Below are positions 26,393 through 39,486 of a stretch of DNA of 64,000 nucleotides, piece by piece. The position numbers were made by a program, and so were the translations under genes. Under the pieces are notes generated by a model that saw only the letters and a list, made by a program, of their open reading frames with translations, searched no databases and was not told where the DNA came from. Location: assembly GCA_948099385.1 (NCBI GenBank), contig CANUEZ040000156.1, positions 7,895,501-7,959,500 on the forward strand, in the 5' to 3' direction. The stretch's first letter is position 1. Each line of letters begins with the position of its first letter. This DNA is from Fasciola hepatica. Lineage: Eukaryota > Platyhelminthes > Trematoda > Plagiorchiida > Fasciolidae.

Positions 26393-26398
<6 letters not shown>
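23905..26398. other. no recognisable gene; contains a G14 run
   Basis: Only short open frames. A run of 14 G lies at 24775-24788. Nothing else stands out. Confidence 0.45.
24775..24788 (+). repeat. G14 homopolymer
   Basis: Fourteen consecutive G within otherwise AT-leaning DNA. A GGGG lies ten bases further on, but this is not a clear quadruplex pattern. Confidence 0.9.

Positions 26399-26446
<48 letters not shown>
26399..26446. repeat. (TA)n microsatellite
   Basis: Uninterrupted alternating A and T for about 48 bp. No tRNA-like SINE head is visible on either side, unlike the tracts at 47.07 and 56.11 kb. Confidence 0.95.
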
Positions 26447-26448
<2 letters not shown>

Positions 26449-28739
26449 TGCTATGGTGCTTTCTTGCTTTCTAGTTACGAGCTGAAATTCATATAAACTC
26501 CTTGATGTTAGAGACGAACTTCAAAGATATTGTCCAATTTCATCACTAATCTGATATTCGTCAAAATAATTTATTGTTACCTAACAAACCAAAGGATATC
26601 TTATGAAAGTATGAAATAAAATATCCCGCATAACAAATAATTGTGTTTTTACTACAAGTATTGCACGTGTATAGCAGGGCAAAGTCTCGCCCGGAATTAC
26701 ACGACGGGTTTCTCGGGTAATTGCCGCTCCTCAGTTATGCGTACCTGGTTTTCTCAGACTGATCCTCCCCATCATTGATAGCTCAGCGAATCAAGTTGTG
26801 ATTCTTTTAACGGACGATTTTTCCATGCGCACTCTATAGGATTTATATGAAATTGCAATAAGCAAATGTTGTTTGCTTTATGTAAATGATGATCCTTCAG
26901 TTACAAAAAAAGTATCGAGTTACTAATTAGGTATAGCAGTTCCATTGAAATGGCAGCACCAGATTCACACACAGACATGCATACACATAGCTTTCCAGTC
27001 AAATAAAGGATAAATGAAGTTGGTGGAGCCCTCTGATCCGCACGCTAACAGTGTCCCCAAATTCTGCTGCGCTCCTCCGATACGCACGTTAATACGAGCC
27101 AGCTATCCGAATTCCCTGCCTTTTCTCGCTGACGAACACTGTTTTCATCTCACTACAGACTGACAACTGAAAGCATTGTAAAGGGCCTTGTCCATCCGGT
27201 GATTTCGATCGGGAAAATGATTCTGCTAGGGACGCAGGTAAGTCCGTCAAACTATCCTCTATCCACCGATATCTATTTATATTTCAATGAATGAACTTAA
27301 CGTCGCACACACAACTCAAATAATCTTAGTAGATTTTCACGCAATACAAAAACTTGACTGGACAGATTTTTCCAAGCTTCGATAAAAAACACAATTTATC
27401 TGTACATATTGTTGCACTACAAACTCCACCATAACTGAGGAAAGCTATGGAAGAGTTGGCAATCTTCACCCTTTTTCCATCTCAATCTTCGGCCTACTCA
27501 GGAACTATAGTTAGGTTCTGAAAGCGTTTAACATCACAGTAATGCACAGCAGCTGTTTTAACCACTTTCAGGAAAGGTAGTTCTCAAGTAGTTATTCGCT
27601 TTCTTATGATTCTAGCAGGTGAACGAGAATCTCGATGCTTTCGGGTGACTGAAGCACTTGGCTATATTGTGGATATTCTAGACATAGTTTTCCATAAGCT
27701 GTTCCCAACCGAAAGCGATGCAGCAATTAGTTTTAATCGAAAAGAAGCATGTGATGTAAGGGCTACCAATGCCACCCATCTTATTATCACACAATATTTT
27801 CCAGCTGTTGGCTGGCTTCATCATTTAGCTCCATATTAACTCAGCCCAGAAAAGGGTGACACCGAATAAACGCTGGAATTACGCTCAGTACATCAATTCA
27901 GTAGTCCTCTGACTTTCCCTATTTATAAGGTTTTAATTCCAAAGATTACTGACATCTCTGTGCTCATTTGAAGGTCCCTAATCACGCTGCTTCCTGGAGT
28001 AGTTACCCCATGGCACACATTATAGTTCCCACTTCTCCTCGGCCTGGGTGTACTGCTTCTAGCCAAATCCCCCAGTAAGAGCATAGCACATAACACAGGT
28101 AGCCCAGACCGAAATCCCCGAGACCATTGTCAAATTCTGGTTGGGGATACTTGAATTATTGTGTCTATTCGCAAACCAGCCAAAGCAAAACATAATGGTT
28201 CACAATCACTACGTACAGATGCTCTCTGCCTCTAGTACCAGTGCAATTGACATCTGCTGACGTAACATTCATTTGTGTTACCTCATAAATGTGAACACAA
28301 CTTTCTTTCTTCCTTTTCTCGGTAATAGGTTTTCACCAGTCTTCATAACTTTTACCGCACTGTTGTTACCGCCTCAGTGAAACTGATCCCTCGGTATTAC
28401 CTTTGGTCATGTTTCAAACCTTTTTCACTGAAAGATCTTCGGACACACCTCAATTCTCGGGAACGGGCTACAGAATAAAAGCAAATTAATTCCCCTGATA
28501 TCACTAACTTTCCTTTGTGCCAAACCTAAATTGCGTGTTCGGGTGTTCGGGCCACTGACCCAGCTCACTTCAGTTCATTTCAGTTCAAACAACCAATAAA
28601 CATGACGGACTCTCAGTGGCATTGGTAGTCACCTGTCAACAGTAACCTCAGTCATAAATAGAAAAGTGTAAGAAAAGAGTGAGAATAAGAATTCAAATAG
28701 ATTCAAGTTAATAGAGAAACTTTACAAAAGCAACAGCGC
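26447..28739. other. no recognisable gene
   Basis: Open frames are short. The longest is 77 codons at 27606-27839 on the plus strand, with no recognised motif and no clear exon borders. No repeats were noted. Confidence 0.45.
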
Positions 28740-29590
28740 TACTGGTCTCGACGCTGAGCCATATACTCCAATGTATCTAATCACCGGATGGACGGATACT
28801 TTGGAGCAAAAGGATGTAGTATAACGTAGTCTACGAGGCCATTTAGGGCGGTAAAGCCTTTCGCAACTTTAAATCACGGACCGACTACCATTATCCACCT
28901 CAGCGAACACTTCGTGTCAGGGAATCCTGTCCGAGAATGTGCAAAACACGTCTTGAACACCTTAGCCTGGAGAAATCTAGTGTTCCATCTAACCATTTGG
29001 TTCGACGGCTTATTACTCTGACGAGCCCCTCAGCATTACAGGTTGTACATCGCTACCGTATTCGATCAATGCTACGAAGTCTGTGACCCTCGAAAATCAA
29101 CACTCGTCCTACATCCTTCAGCAGCAGTGGCCACTTCTGAACCGTATAGAAGAATTGGCCTGACTGATATAGCCTACACTTGTCCCTCGATAAGTAAACG
29201 GATATCACGGTGACCCCAACGATAACTCAGGTTGACATATATCAAACTAGCCTTCTGTATACGTGAAGGAATCTCGAACAATGTCAGACCTCCGGGTGCA
29301 ATACAATAGTCTAGGTAACAGAACTTTTCCATTTGCTTTATATTTATCTCAAACCCTGACAGTTTTGATGTTGGACCAACGAAATCCCGCAACAGCACTA
29401 TCCACTTTAGGAGTGAAAAGTGCTTGCCGATCAATGTTACGCAAGAAAAAACTTCCAAATTACCTGAATCATCGATTAGAACTGTTTTCCGCATAATCAG
29501 AGTCTGAGTCGTTAGAATCCCTGAAGTGCTTTGAACTGCGAGAAAAGGAATGCTTCCCTCCAAGATAGGTAAACATTTTGTACATCTCAA
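28740..29590 (-). mobile_element. non-LTR retrotransposon (LINE) relic, C-terminal RT region
   Basis: A minus-strand frame of 138 codons (29174-29590) ends with the LINE thumb and post-RT signature. FCYLDYCIAPGGLT (family F-x-Y-L-G-S-x-I-S-P-G-G) is near 29265-29320, followed by EIPSRIQKASLIYVNL and HRDIRLLIEGQV. Beyond the stop, lower coordinates continue the same protein in broken frames: RPILLYGSE near 29110-29160 and RVLHILGQDSLTRSV near 28900-28960. These correspond to the tail segment of fluke LINE polyproteins. The catalytic palm upstream is missing or unrecognisable, so this is a 5'-truncated, decayed copy, as target-primed insertion often leaves. Confidence 0.75.
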
Positions 29591-30119
29591 GGGTGAATAA
29601 TAAATCTTTATACGGAAAAATACACTTCCGGAAAAGGCAAATATTACAACACTGTTGAAATGAATTACCTAATGGATTATTGGTTAGTGGACATCCATGC
29701 TATTCTTAATATCAAACTAGCTCTGTTATTGCGGAAAAAAGGCTGACCGATGGCAGAGCTTGTAGGATCACACGAATAACTTGTTGCCTGTAACAATAGC
29801 TGAGGAAAGATGAATTGTGAGGCTTATAGCCAGGGAGTTGAGACAATAAATGATGAAGAACTTCACGAGAAGAGCGGATACAGCGGATGCGTTGAACCTA
29901 AACAAACAAGCACCTAGTTTTAGCGAAAAGAGAGCTAACGAGTTTGTATCAAGTAAGATTATGCTAGAGCAACTTTCTGAGGAACATTACCGAATCCAGA
30001 TGGTTTAGCTGTCCCGCATTCATTGTATCAGAAGTGTAGTCCTCTTGAAAAGTGTATTGCTGACTACTGTTCAACAGAGAAAACACAATGTCAGCACACA
30101 GATTTTGTTAGGGGATTTG
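29591..30119. other. gap between two divergently oriented LINE relics
   Basis: No recognised coding or repeat signal. It may hold decayed 5' parts of one or both neighbouring LINE copies. Confidence 0.4.
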
Positions 30120-30720
30120 TGATATGTTTGTTAAAACCGCCCGAGCCCCTAACATCAAACGTTAGGTCGAGTACACACGTATAGTTCATCGTCACCCTAC
30201 ACTATAGTTGGAATCGGGGTGCTTCGAGGTAGTTCCTTCTCACCTTTCTGTTCAATTTTTCAATCGATGATGTTCTGAGAGAGGCACATGGGAATGGAAC
30301 GAATGGAAGCATTGTGCTTCTACCAGGTAATATACTTTTAAACTTAGACTATGTAGATGACGTCCCACTGGTTTTCAACAATGCTACTGTGGCGCGATGC
30401 TAAACGAACGGTCTTACATCGTCCGCACTGTGGTAAGTAACGTGATTTCACCCTCCAAGTGTAAAGTGCTCCTACAAGACTGACAGGAGACAGTCCACTC
30501 CGTTCTGATCAGTGAGAAAGTTATCAAAAGGTTTGTTTATTTTGGAATCTCTATACCTGTTGACGGGAAGATTGGGGACGATGTGAACAACCGAACAACG
30601 AAACCTCGCCTAGAGTTTTGCAGCACGAGACATCCGCCGAGTTTGGCGACAACAGCCAGTAAGGAATTCTGCAGTTCTAAAGTGCGTCTACAGGGCTCGT
30701 CGCATACCGAATTAGTCTAT
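30120..30720 (+). mobile_element. non-LTR retrotransposon (LINE) relic, RT palm
   Basis: Plus-strand pieces of RT in correct order. FLFNFSIDDVLREAHGNG near 30236-30300 is motif B, normally preceded by G-x-x-Q-G-C-P-L-S-P. LNLDYVDDVPLVF carries the catalytic box YVDD at 30350-30361, where A-D-D is usual. SPSKCKVLLQD is at 30448-30480, ending at a TGA. FVYFGISIPVDG near 30532-30570 is the Y-L-G-S segment. Later codons to about 30710 decay beyond recognition. At least two frame changes separate the blocks. Same broad family as the minus-strand relic at 28.7-29.6 kb, but opposite orientation. Confidence 0.8.
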
Positions 30721-30961
30721 CAAAGTACATATTTTAACGTATGTTTCTACTGGTTCATAAGGTTTGCAGTGTTGAGGAATACAAGGTATTTTACACCGCT
30801 GAATGAAAACACTGTGGGATACAGTTTAAAGTCGTACCCAGTGGTGGGTACTGTATGACAATCTGTGTTCAAAATCCTGGAATATTTCTCGTCTGTTTCC
30901 GCCAGTATGTTTTTCTGTTGCATGTTTTCCATGGTACCACGTCCCTGTACTTTGTACCGAG

Positions 30962-30963
<2 letters not shown>

Positions 30964-30999
<36 letters not shown>
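30964..30999. repeat. (TA)n microsatellite
   Basis: About 36 bp of uninterrupted TA. It lies about 240 bp downstream of the LINE relic. No SINE-like head is visible next to it. Confidence 0.95.
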
Positions 31000-31002
<3 letters not shown>

Positions 31003-33241
31003 ATTGCAAACTACTGTCATCTACGAGGCATTTTCTCCCCAACCATTCAACTAGCATTCAAGTCAGAGTCCTAACTCGACTGAGGAGTGTTGCTGCAGTT
31101 CCCGAGGATGATGATTCCCAAGAAAAACGAATCGGCTGTACAGGCGCCTCCTTAGTTTTTACAGGTGAGTGGGTCATTGTTTCAGCATTATAAAAGTCAC
31201 TGTTGTGTACAACCGCAATTAGACACCTTTTGTAGAAACCACGAGAACAAATACGACACTGTTTCAGATAACCAGAAGTAGACAGCAATGCACTGTCCTC
31301 CGGCTAGTTGCCACATCTGAGATTCTGGTACCATATGGTGTTCTTGTGCATAGTGCAGTGGACCTTTGGGAATATGAGTTAAAGACCCTCACTAGTTCAG
31401 TAATGCTTAAGCATAAAATAAATAAAACCGTTTCTTTCATTTTGAAGGAAAAGACTTTTTTCGTTGCAGACGAGAGAGGTCCATTGTAAGTTACTAAAAG
31501 ATCACCTTTCGTAGCAACACTGTTTCCTTTAGGGTAGTGACAAGTGTTCAGATGACGGAAACTTAGACCTCTAAAGAAATTGGCGAACAATAAAGCCCAA
31601 TTTCCTAATTTATCCTTTCGGGAAATGTGAGGAGATTAGTGAAATCAAAGGCCGAAGAGTTTGTGAGTCAGTCCACAATGTTTTGCGGCCGATAACAGAT
31701 CCGCGAGAACGGGCTTAAGTAATATCCCACTCGCTTACTTTTTCACTTTTATTCCATCAAAATCGAACATAAATTAATATTTGCCGTGTATACGGTACTG
31801 CAGTTTCCTAATCGGGTTGTATACACACAAACATTGATGGCTTCCAACATTTTTAGCCCCGTAGAGACAATTAGACTCAGTTTCTTATCCCTTCCCTAAA
31901 ACGTGGCTCCACAGGATGCCCTTTTTTCTTCAAAACTGAACAGCTTTCTGCATCCTGTCTTCCCCATTTTATAATCGGCAAACTAATTTGATCCTTGCGG
32001 AAGCGTGGCCAACAGTGGCTCGTTACACGTACTTCGTGAAGCAGTAATTCATGCGGAGTATTACACCTCTGCTACTCAGCACTGAAATGCCCTGAAAACT
32101 AAGTACAGCGTCTTCATCCCTGTCAACTTTAAACATTTTTCATATTCGACTGTTCGGTGGATTTCGTCTGCTATTCTGCAGTTATATTAATCAAGGTCAC
32201 GCATTTACAGTTTCGAATAGAACAATTCGGAACGACATTCCATCACGGAGAAATTATTATTTCCAGCCTATAAGAAAAAGAAATCAATCAAAAGTTTCAT
32301 ATCGAAGGGTACACTTTTCACTAGACGAATGATGGGACATGTACTTGACAATAGCCCCGTTGGTAGTTTGAACAGGTGCACTCTTCAGTGCAGTTTCTTC
32401 TATTCGGTTGCTCATCTGAGTTTTGGCTACTGACTTTTGGTCCAGTGGTGAAAACGGAAATCCCATCGAATTGTAGTGTCGTCCACGATATGAAGTGAGA
32501 TAATTTTCTCCGCAATTGTTTTTTCAGCAGAGAACAATGTACGAAGTTGAGCATCAAATAAAACTAAGTAAACGTTTTGTCTTAAAACTGGCTATAAGGC
32601 AATGAGAGTAGTGAGAAACCAAAGAAACACCCGAAATCCGGTGCTTTCAATATAACTGTTATGCTGGCGTAATTCCTATATTGCACACATGACTTCAATT
32701 TTTTTGGTTGAATTTATTGAATGTACTGTATTGAGAGTTTCGTAATGCTTTCACTACTATGGGTCTAGATGAGCTGGAATGTCTTCTTGCACACTAATCA
32801 CCCGTTCGTAGACAAAGTGACTATCAAGGCACGTTTGACCGAGGAAAAGACACCCGTTAGAGGATAATCGAGTTACACAACACCATCATGTGGGCGAATT
32901 TTAACAATTCTCGAAGATCTGATACCGAAAGATTAATTACTAAGTGGCTCCATGTGGAATGAGAGCAAATGATCTTCCCCTAATTTCTACATGTTTTTTG
33001 TGATGAAATTAAGGAAAATAAAAACTTCAGTGTGTTATGGTCGTTCCTTTGGTAAATCGTAGGTTGTGCTATAACAAGGACAAGTTCCATGTCGTGCTTG
33101 AGGGATTACCAGACGAAATGTCCTTACGGAATAAAACTTGTGGGAGAAGTAGCCAATGGGATGCTCAAATAAGTCAAAGTCTGCTTCTAGGGCATGGGTG
33201 TTTAGTACATCTATACTGACACCTGATACTGAGGATATCCA

Positions 33242-33271
33242 ATCAATTTTCACGTAAAAGTGAAAATTGAT
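33242..33271. repeat. perfect 12-bp hairpin with 6-nt loop
   Basis: ATCAATTTTCAC, loop GTAAAA, then GTGAAAATTGAT: a perfect inverted repeat. No gene or terminator context, so its role is unknown. It may be a chance palindrome or a trace of a template-switch event. Confidence 0.85.
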
Positions 33272-36200
33272 GTTCGACAAACGATTTGTCGTATCACCGA
33301 AATTCCGGTGTTTGCATAATTATTTACTGTGACCAACTCAGTAAATCTGTTGCTTACTGAGATGGCATTCTAAAGTGTACATTTATTTCGTAGGAGTAAT
33401 CCAGCTTCATTTCTCAGAGAAAGCTTGATATTAGAGATGTCGCCATTCATCCCTGCACGTCCAGAATCCTTCTGGGAATTAGGCTGGATTCCTCTGCTAG
33501 GATAAATGTAAATTTCTACCAGCTACATCGTTCAGTGTGTTGATAAAAAGGTATTGCCATGTGCACCACTACAAAATTACACTGACAATTTTGTAAGTTT
33601 GGAAATACTGTGATCTCACCGGTTATCAAACATCTTCCAGTGATAGCTCATTACACTACAGTTGGTAAGATTATCGATCCAAAAGCTTTCTATTTCCCCA
33701 TGCTATTTGTCGAAAGCTAACTTTTCGTTGACTTCTTCAATTCGTTCATATTCGATGTGACTAAACAGAACTGGTTTCCCGTTCTCCGTGCGTCTTCCTT
33801 ATGGTTCATTTTATTCTCCTACAAGGACTGAGGGCAGCACATTTGTGGTCAGCCCACTTTAACCGGCTGAATTGAACATCTGGAAGACCAGAACAGGACA
33901 GCTGAGAAAATGTACGTCCCGACGGGCACCTTCAGCCTTCTACGAAACATATGAGGGAAACGCTGTGAAAATCTCTGGACACTGTGCATTTTGAAAACCG
34001 AAATACTACAAGATTAAAAAGTAAAGCTCAGCTATAAAGAGGACACATGCAACATGTAGGGAGCATTGCTCATTCGATGAGGGTCCAAACTGCAAATCAC
34101 TGAACAATCCCGACATCCATGGAGGTCTGGACTCGAGCAAACACTTTTCGAAAACAGCTTTTGTCTTCTACTACAAGCGAACTATGACAGTCACTCGGAT
34201 TTGAAGGATATCGATCCGCTTAACTCGATAACATTTTTTTCAGGAATAAAAACACGCTGAACCCACGGTTCAGCAGGAGTCACCCATGGCACTCCGTCAT
34301 CAAAATTTGGCAACATGATAACCACTCAAAGACCTACAAAAGTGGCGACGTCGCATGCAGCTTTATAAAGGAAGCGAATCTGGACAATATGTGGATCAGT
34401 CATGGCATTGTATTCTGTCCAACAGGTAGTTGTCTAGTTCCGGCATTTATTCTGACGAATTTCAGTCGATCGTCTGAGGAGGCGAAATGAGCTTCGCTGC
34501 GTATTCTGGCCGTTCTGGAATAACTATCTGGCCATCAAGACAAAATTATTAATATGCACTGGGGTAGATGTTGATCTTGAGAGGAGATCGTGGATTTGCT
34601 ATATCTGTGTATGCTCAAAGGCGTCGATTTGACGTGACAGCAACTTGAGTAACAGTAAAAACGTCTAAATCTATGCGTACATCGTAGTTCAAGCCATAAT
34701 ACTGAGACATTCTTATGACAAAACTTGATGAAAAACAAACTTAGAAGCAGCTTCCAGAAGGTTTGTGAGACACGGCTTACCAAAATATAATTACTACGTG
34801 AGTTCCGTTCTCCAATGGTAGGTAGTAGCCGAATAAACAAGGATGGCACTATTTCAAATATGAGACTCTTCTTGCCAACAACAATTTAGCTTCTTGGAAT
34901 ATGATTTGCAGTTTTTTAATTCGCAGTTTTCCTTAGTACTAAATTTCACAGAACAGAACATATCCATTTGTTCAGATTTTCAATTCACTTAGGAGAATTT
35001 CACTCGATCTACAATAGTGGGCCAGAAATATTCTTTCAGATACAGGTATTGTCCACTATGATGAATGCAAAAATCTACTCACTAAGCAGGTCGAGCTTTG
35101 CAACTTGAATAAGGTATTTCAACCTAACCCATATTGATAATCGTTTATTCAAATTTTCCTCTTATATACGCTGATTTTCTTTGCTGCTCTATGAATGGCT
35201 GAATTTGTGTGACATCGGTCGCCAGAGTACAAGGCTCCAATCAAAGTAAGTTAATACGTGTCAAGTTATGAAAATACCATTAAATGTTTCAACTGGATCA
35301 GATAATTTGTCTTAGGGTATGTTTAGGTAAATTGAAGCAGACAAAAACCTCAATACCATGTATGAACAGTGTTCATGTTACCGTTTTGGTAGGATTATTT
35401 CGAAATAATCTTCCATTTTGCCTCAGAGGCTCATATTTGTGATGGTGCGACCAAATGGTTGTGGCGAAAATATGGTTTTGTCTGCATTTTGAGCATCATT
35501 ATTTACCACATGAAAGCTGACAACAAGGGTAATTGCCCCAAAAAGTCGTTCCTACCTGCTAGTTATGGTACATTATATAGCTGTGCTGTTGCTTGTGATA
35601 AAAACGGATTATCGAACACCCCTCTGCAATAATTCCGACGGTATACGTATGTGCCATGGGCTGATACATCAATTCAGTGTTTAAACCAGTCCTGTTCACG
35701 TTTACGCTATGGTGAGCGTATGAACATTGCTCATGCTTATTTACTAACCGGTTACATCCTAATGAAATATTCACGCAGAGAAACGTTCAAAAATCTCCGG
35801 CAGCTCTCTGATGATAAGGGTTTCTAAAATGAAGCCTAGCATTGTTACCAAAAGAACAAATAAAAGAAAAAGTGAAGTATATCTGCTTCCCGCGAGCACA
35901 GAATGAGTTTTAAACTTTAACTTGCTCTGACCTAATTTGACAGGTAGTCAAAAGCTGTCAAAAGGATAGTGCTAGATTATGTTTTCTAGAAAATATGAAA
36001 TGCTTTGTGAAATATATTACTACATTTTGGGACGTGTTTAGTGTACTTCATCCTAATTTTCACGTCCACATAAGGCATCTCCGGTTCTCTGACTCTACTT
36101 TGCCCGTTACCATGTCATATGTAATGTCTTCGTTCGATATTTATCGACAAATCGCTTAGTAGATTATATGAACTTTGAAGAAATAGGTAGCTTTCCGATG

Positions 36201-39200
36201 TTTCCATTCCGATAAATGATAAAACTGTGAAATCATAGCTCATGCAAGATAACCTTTCATCTGCATGCTGCCAGTGCGGGAAGACAGTATCCTGATCATT
36301 TTTGTACGTCCTAATAAGATATAAGTCCAGGTGGTAAGAAATTAGTGTTGCATGTGATATGACTCACCATACAGTGTGCACTTACAAATTACTAAAAACG
36401 TTGGAAGCACAGTACATCTGTTTCACCCCTGGTGTATAGGTTCAATGAGCAGTTGAGAGCCAGTTCGGATAAAATTTTGGATAACTTGTCCTACTCATAA
36501 AACGTTTCGTGGGCATTCGGTCAATGTCGTAGGTTTTTGAATTGGATAAAGTGGCAGTTTGTCTTGAAAGGCAAATTTAGTGAAGACAGATCATGGATAG
36601 ACAATGGTAGTGGCAATTCCGTATTTACGCATCAGTATCAGTCCCACTACAGTCATTGAAAGTGACCTGAATAAACAAAACTTCTTATAATATAATACAA
36701 CTTAAATAAAGAGACCACTTCTTTAGTCGATGAGTTGAGTTAAAGAAGGAAAGTTAAAGTAAGTGAATCCAAATGAAGTCTTATAAATTGCATTCTGCGC
36801 TTATTCTCGTCACTATAGATGTTGCTGAAAGTCCACGCATTTTCATTCCCAGTTCACATACGAGTAAGAATTCGTTCGTAGTGGAACTCTAGACACCGGT
36901 TTTATTTATCTTCATTATCACTCTTCACATCATTTTATCGTGAACAAGAAATGGTCATATCAACATTTATTAAAATTAGGTCATTCCAGATTATCCATAA
37001 ACCGGATGCATTTGTTCTGTGGTGGGACGGCTAAATTCCCTGAGTGGAGTTCAGAATCAAGTTGTGCTGGGTGCTACATACGTTTCTGTGGCTAATTCAC
37101 CAGGATAAAACGTAATGGAAGATGAACCATTTTACATGAATAGGTTGTTTTGACTTCAGAAGAAATAAATGTTATGTTGACTGTTGTCCTGAGGTTCTTG
37201 GGAATGTCATGTGTATTGACTTTCAAGAAGATAACTGTAGGGAACACGATATTTTCATGCCTTACATGTTTTGACGAGTTTCGGCTGACTAATAATTTCC
37301 CCAAAAATTCCACCAGTCAAGATTACAGGGTTCTACTGGACTCGATAATCGGCGAATCTATTTCTTTTGTATGACCGTAGCCGCCCTGAATAATGAGCAA
37401 AACCTTTGAGTCTCAAATCACTTTGATGTTGAACATGGCCATTTTCAAACAGATGAAATTCATATTCATCTAAGGTGATAGGTGTCATTGATGGAAATAC
37501 GCTGATTCTACACGATATATGTGGACACGTTTAGGGAATACCGAATTATTTCGCTGCTCATCAAGAAATTCATGGTTAATGGCAGGCTTAGCGAGAAAAT
37601 CCTTACGTTCACTTCCATTAAATGACCTAGATATCAAAGTCACGTGACAGAATGTTTTATCGTACCTCTCACCACTTTGTAGAACGGAAAATGGCATCAC
37701 TACGTGAGCTTATAAAGCACACGTCATAAAGGTTTACAATGATCAAAATGTACTGCTACAAGTATGCGAGGGCATATACAGTAGCGTGTGACCAGCGATG
37801 GGCAAACTGGTTGGGATCAAGTGAGTTTAACTGTGTTGTCATTGTTTGAGTTATGAGTTTTTGAATTATTTAAGGAATAACGGGTATGCAAGCAGTGGGC
37901 CTTTATTGGGCGGTGCCTTTCTTTGGTATGAGGTCAGTCGAAACCACTCTGCAATACTCTGTGTACTTTCTGTGCTTTTGATTTCTTTTGAATTAAAGCC
38001 TGAACAATTTTGTGAAAGGATCATAACCAAGGATACCTTGACAACGAAGCGAAAAGCGGGCCAAAAATAGATTCCAACAATCTTGCAAACTACTGGAAGT
38101 TCCTGAAAAATTGTTTGGCTCCATAACAATCTGCCTGGTCAAGTCTCGCAAGAATTTCAGTGTCTCACACCTGTATATCTGTGTATCTGTTATTATGACC
38201 TTCTACGATAACGTTACTTTGGATAATGTTTCAGCCTCAGTATTTTCCACTTCTCCAAATCACAGTTGATATGAGGGTGATGGGGATTTCATCACTCCCA
38301 AGGGAAAAAGCTGTCCTGTTTCATGCCGATGCCATAATTTCTTTCCTCAGTGTGCAATGCTTTATATGAATGATAAATAATTAGAGATCCGCTTTGCCGA
38401 TGAATTTCTGATGAAAGCCTGCTTTGCCCGGAATAAGCAGTCATGCATACCGCACGCAGGATAAGTGACCATAATTCTCATGCATCGACACGAGTGCTAT
38501 TTCCTAATCATTATTCAGTCCCTGCTATGTTTGTTGACTGATTGATCCATCTATATATTGAATAATTTTGCCTGACTCAAGCGAACTATATATCTAGCTT
38601 GCCGAGTATATATAAATTAAACGATTGCACTTATCACGCATTTAATCACTACCTACGAATATAACGCACCTGTTCGTTGTTTGACATTTGGCTTTTTATT
38701 TTGCGTGTTGAAATTGATGAACTTTGGATATCCGCTTTTGCACATTTCACGCCGGTAACCACCTCGATCTGAAGTAATGAGGAATCGCATGGTAATACAA
38801 CCCTTTCTTGAGATGGGAATGCTTCGCTGTGAGTGGAAAATGGCGATCGTTTTCAAAATGTCACTCAATAGCGTTCTGCTGAATTACCTTAGGATGTTAC
38901 AACAGCATGTATCCGTTGATTCACATTGTTATCAACCGCCTGATAGTACCGTGTCACAAAAATCCCATTCCTCCTTCAATGTAATCTTCAACAACCCCAG
39001 ACATTTGTACTGCCAATTATGATCATTTTTCCTGTCACATAGGTAGTACAAAATTTCATTGGGTTAAGATTGGATCATGTAGCTGACCTTGGAAGCTTTA
39101 TTCACCCATGATGCATATCAGCTCCCGCCCTATATGCGAACGATATGCAGGTGTGTTGTGGTTCTGTAAAGTGGCATTAGTGGTTGTGCTAAATAGTGTC

Positions 39201-39466
39201 AGGATGTGTCAGGTCAGGACTTATATGCAGAAATGACCATTGATTCTGGTGTCCAAAAATATTAGCTCCCTCCGACGTCTCTACCGAATGGCTCACTATG
39301 CACCCACCGAACCAACGGATTGGAAAGTACACCAAACATGTGTCTGATCATCACAACAACGTTCACGCAACTGTAGACCAAATGAAGTAAAAGTACAACT
39401 GTTTCTGCTTGTTTGAAATAAAAAGAACTAAAGGTGCCGGGCTTTATGGTTTATTCTATTTACTGC

Positions 39467-39486
39467 GGAGGGGGAGGGGGTTTGGG
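39467..39486 (+). repeat. short G-rich run
   Basis: GGAGGGGGAGGGGGTTTGGG contains three G runs of at least three plus a GG. It is a marginal G-quadruplex candidate. Confidence 0.6.

Noticed and set aside
30855..31193. Open frames with Tyr-Ile repeats across the TA tract
   Set aside because: Translation of (TA)n gives alternating Ile and Tyr in both strands and stays open by composition; not a gene. The same applies at 47.07, 54.73 and 56.11 kb.
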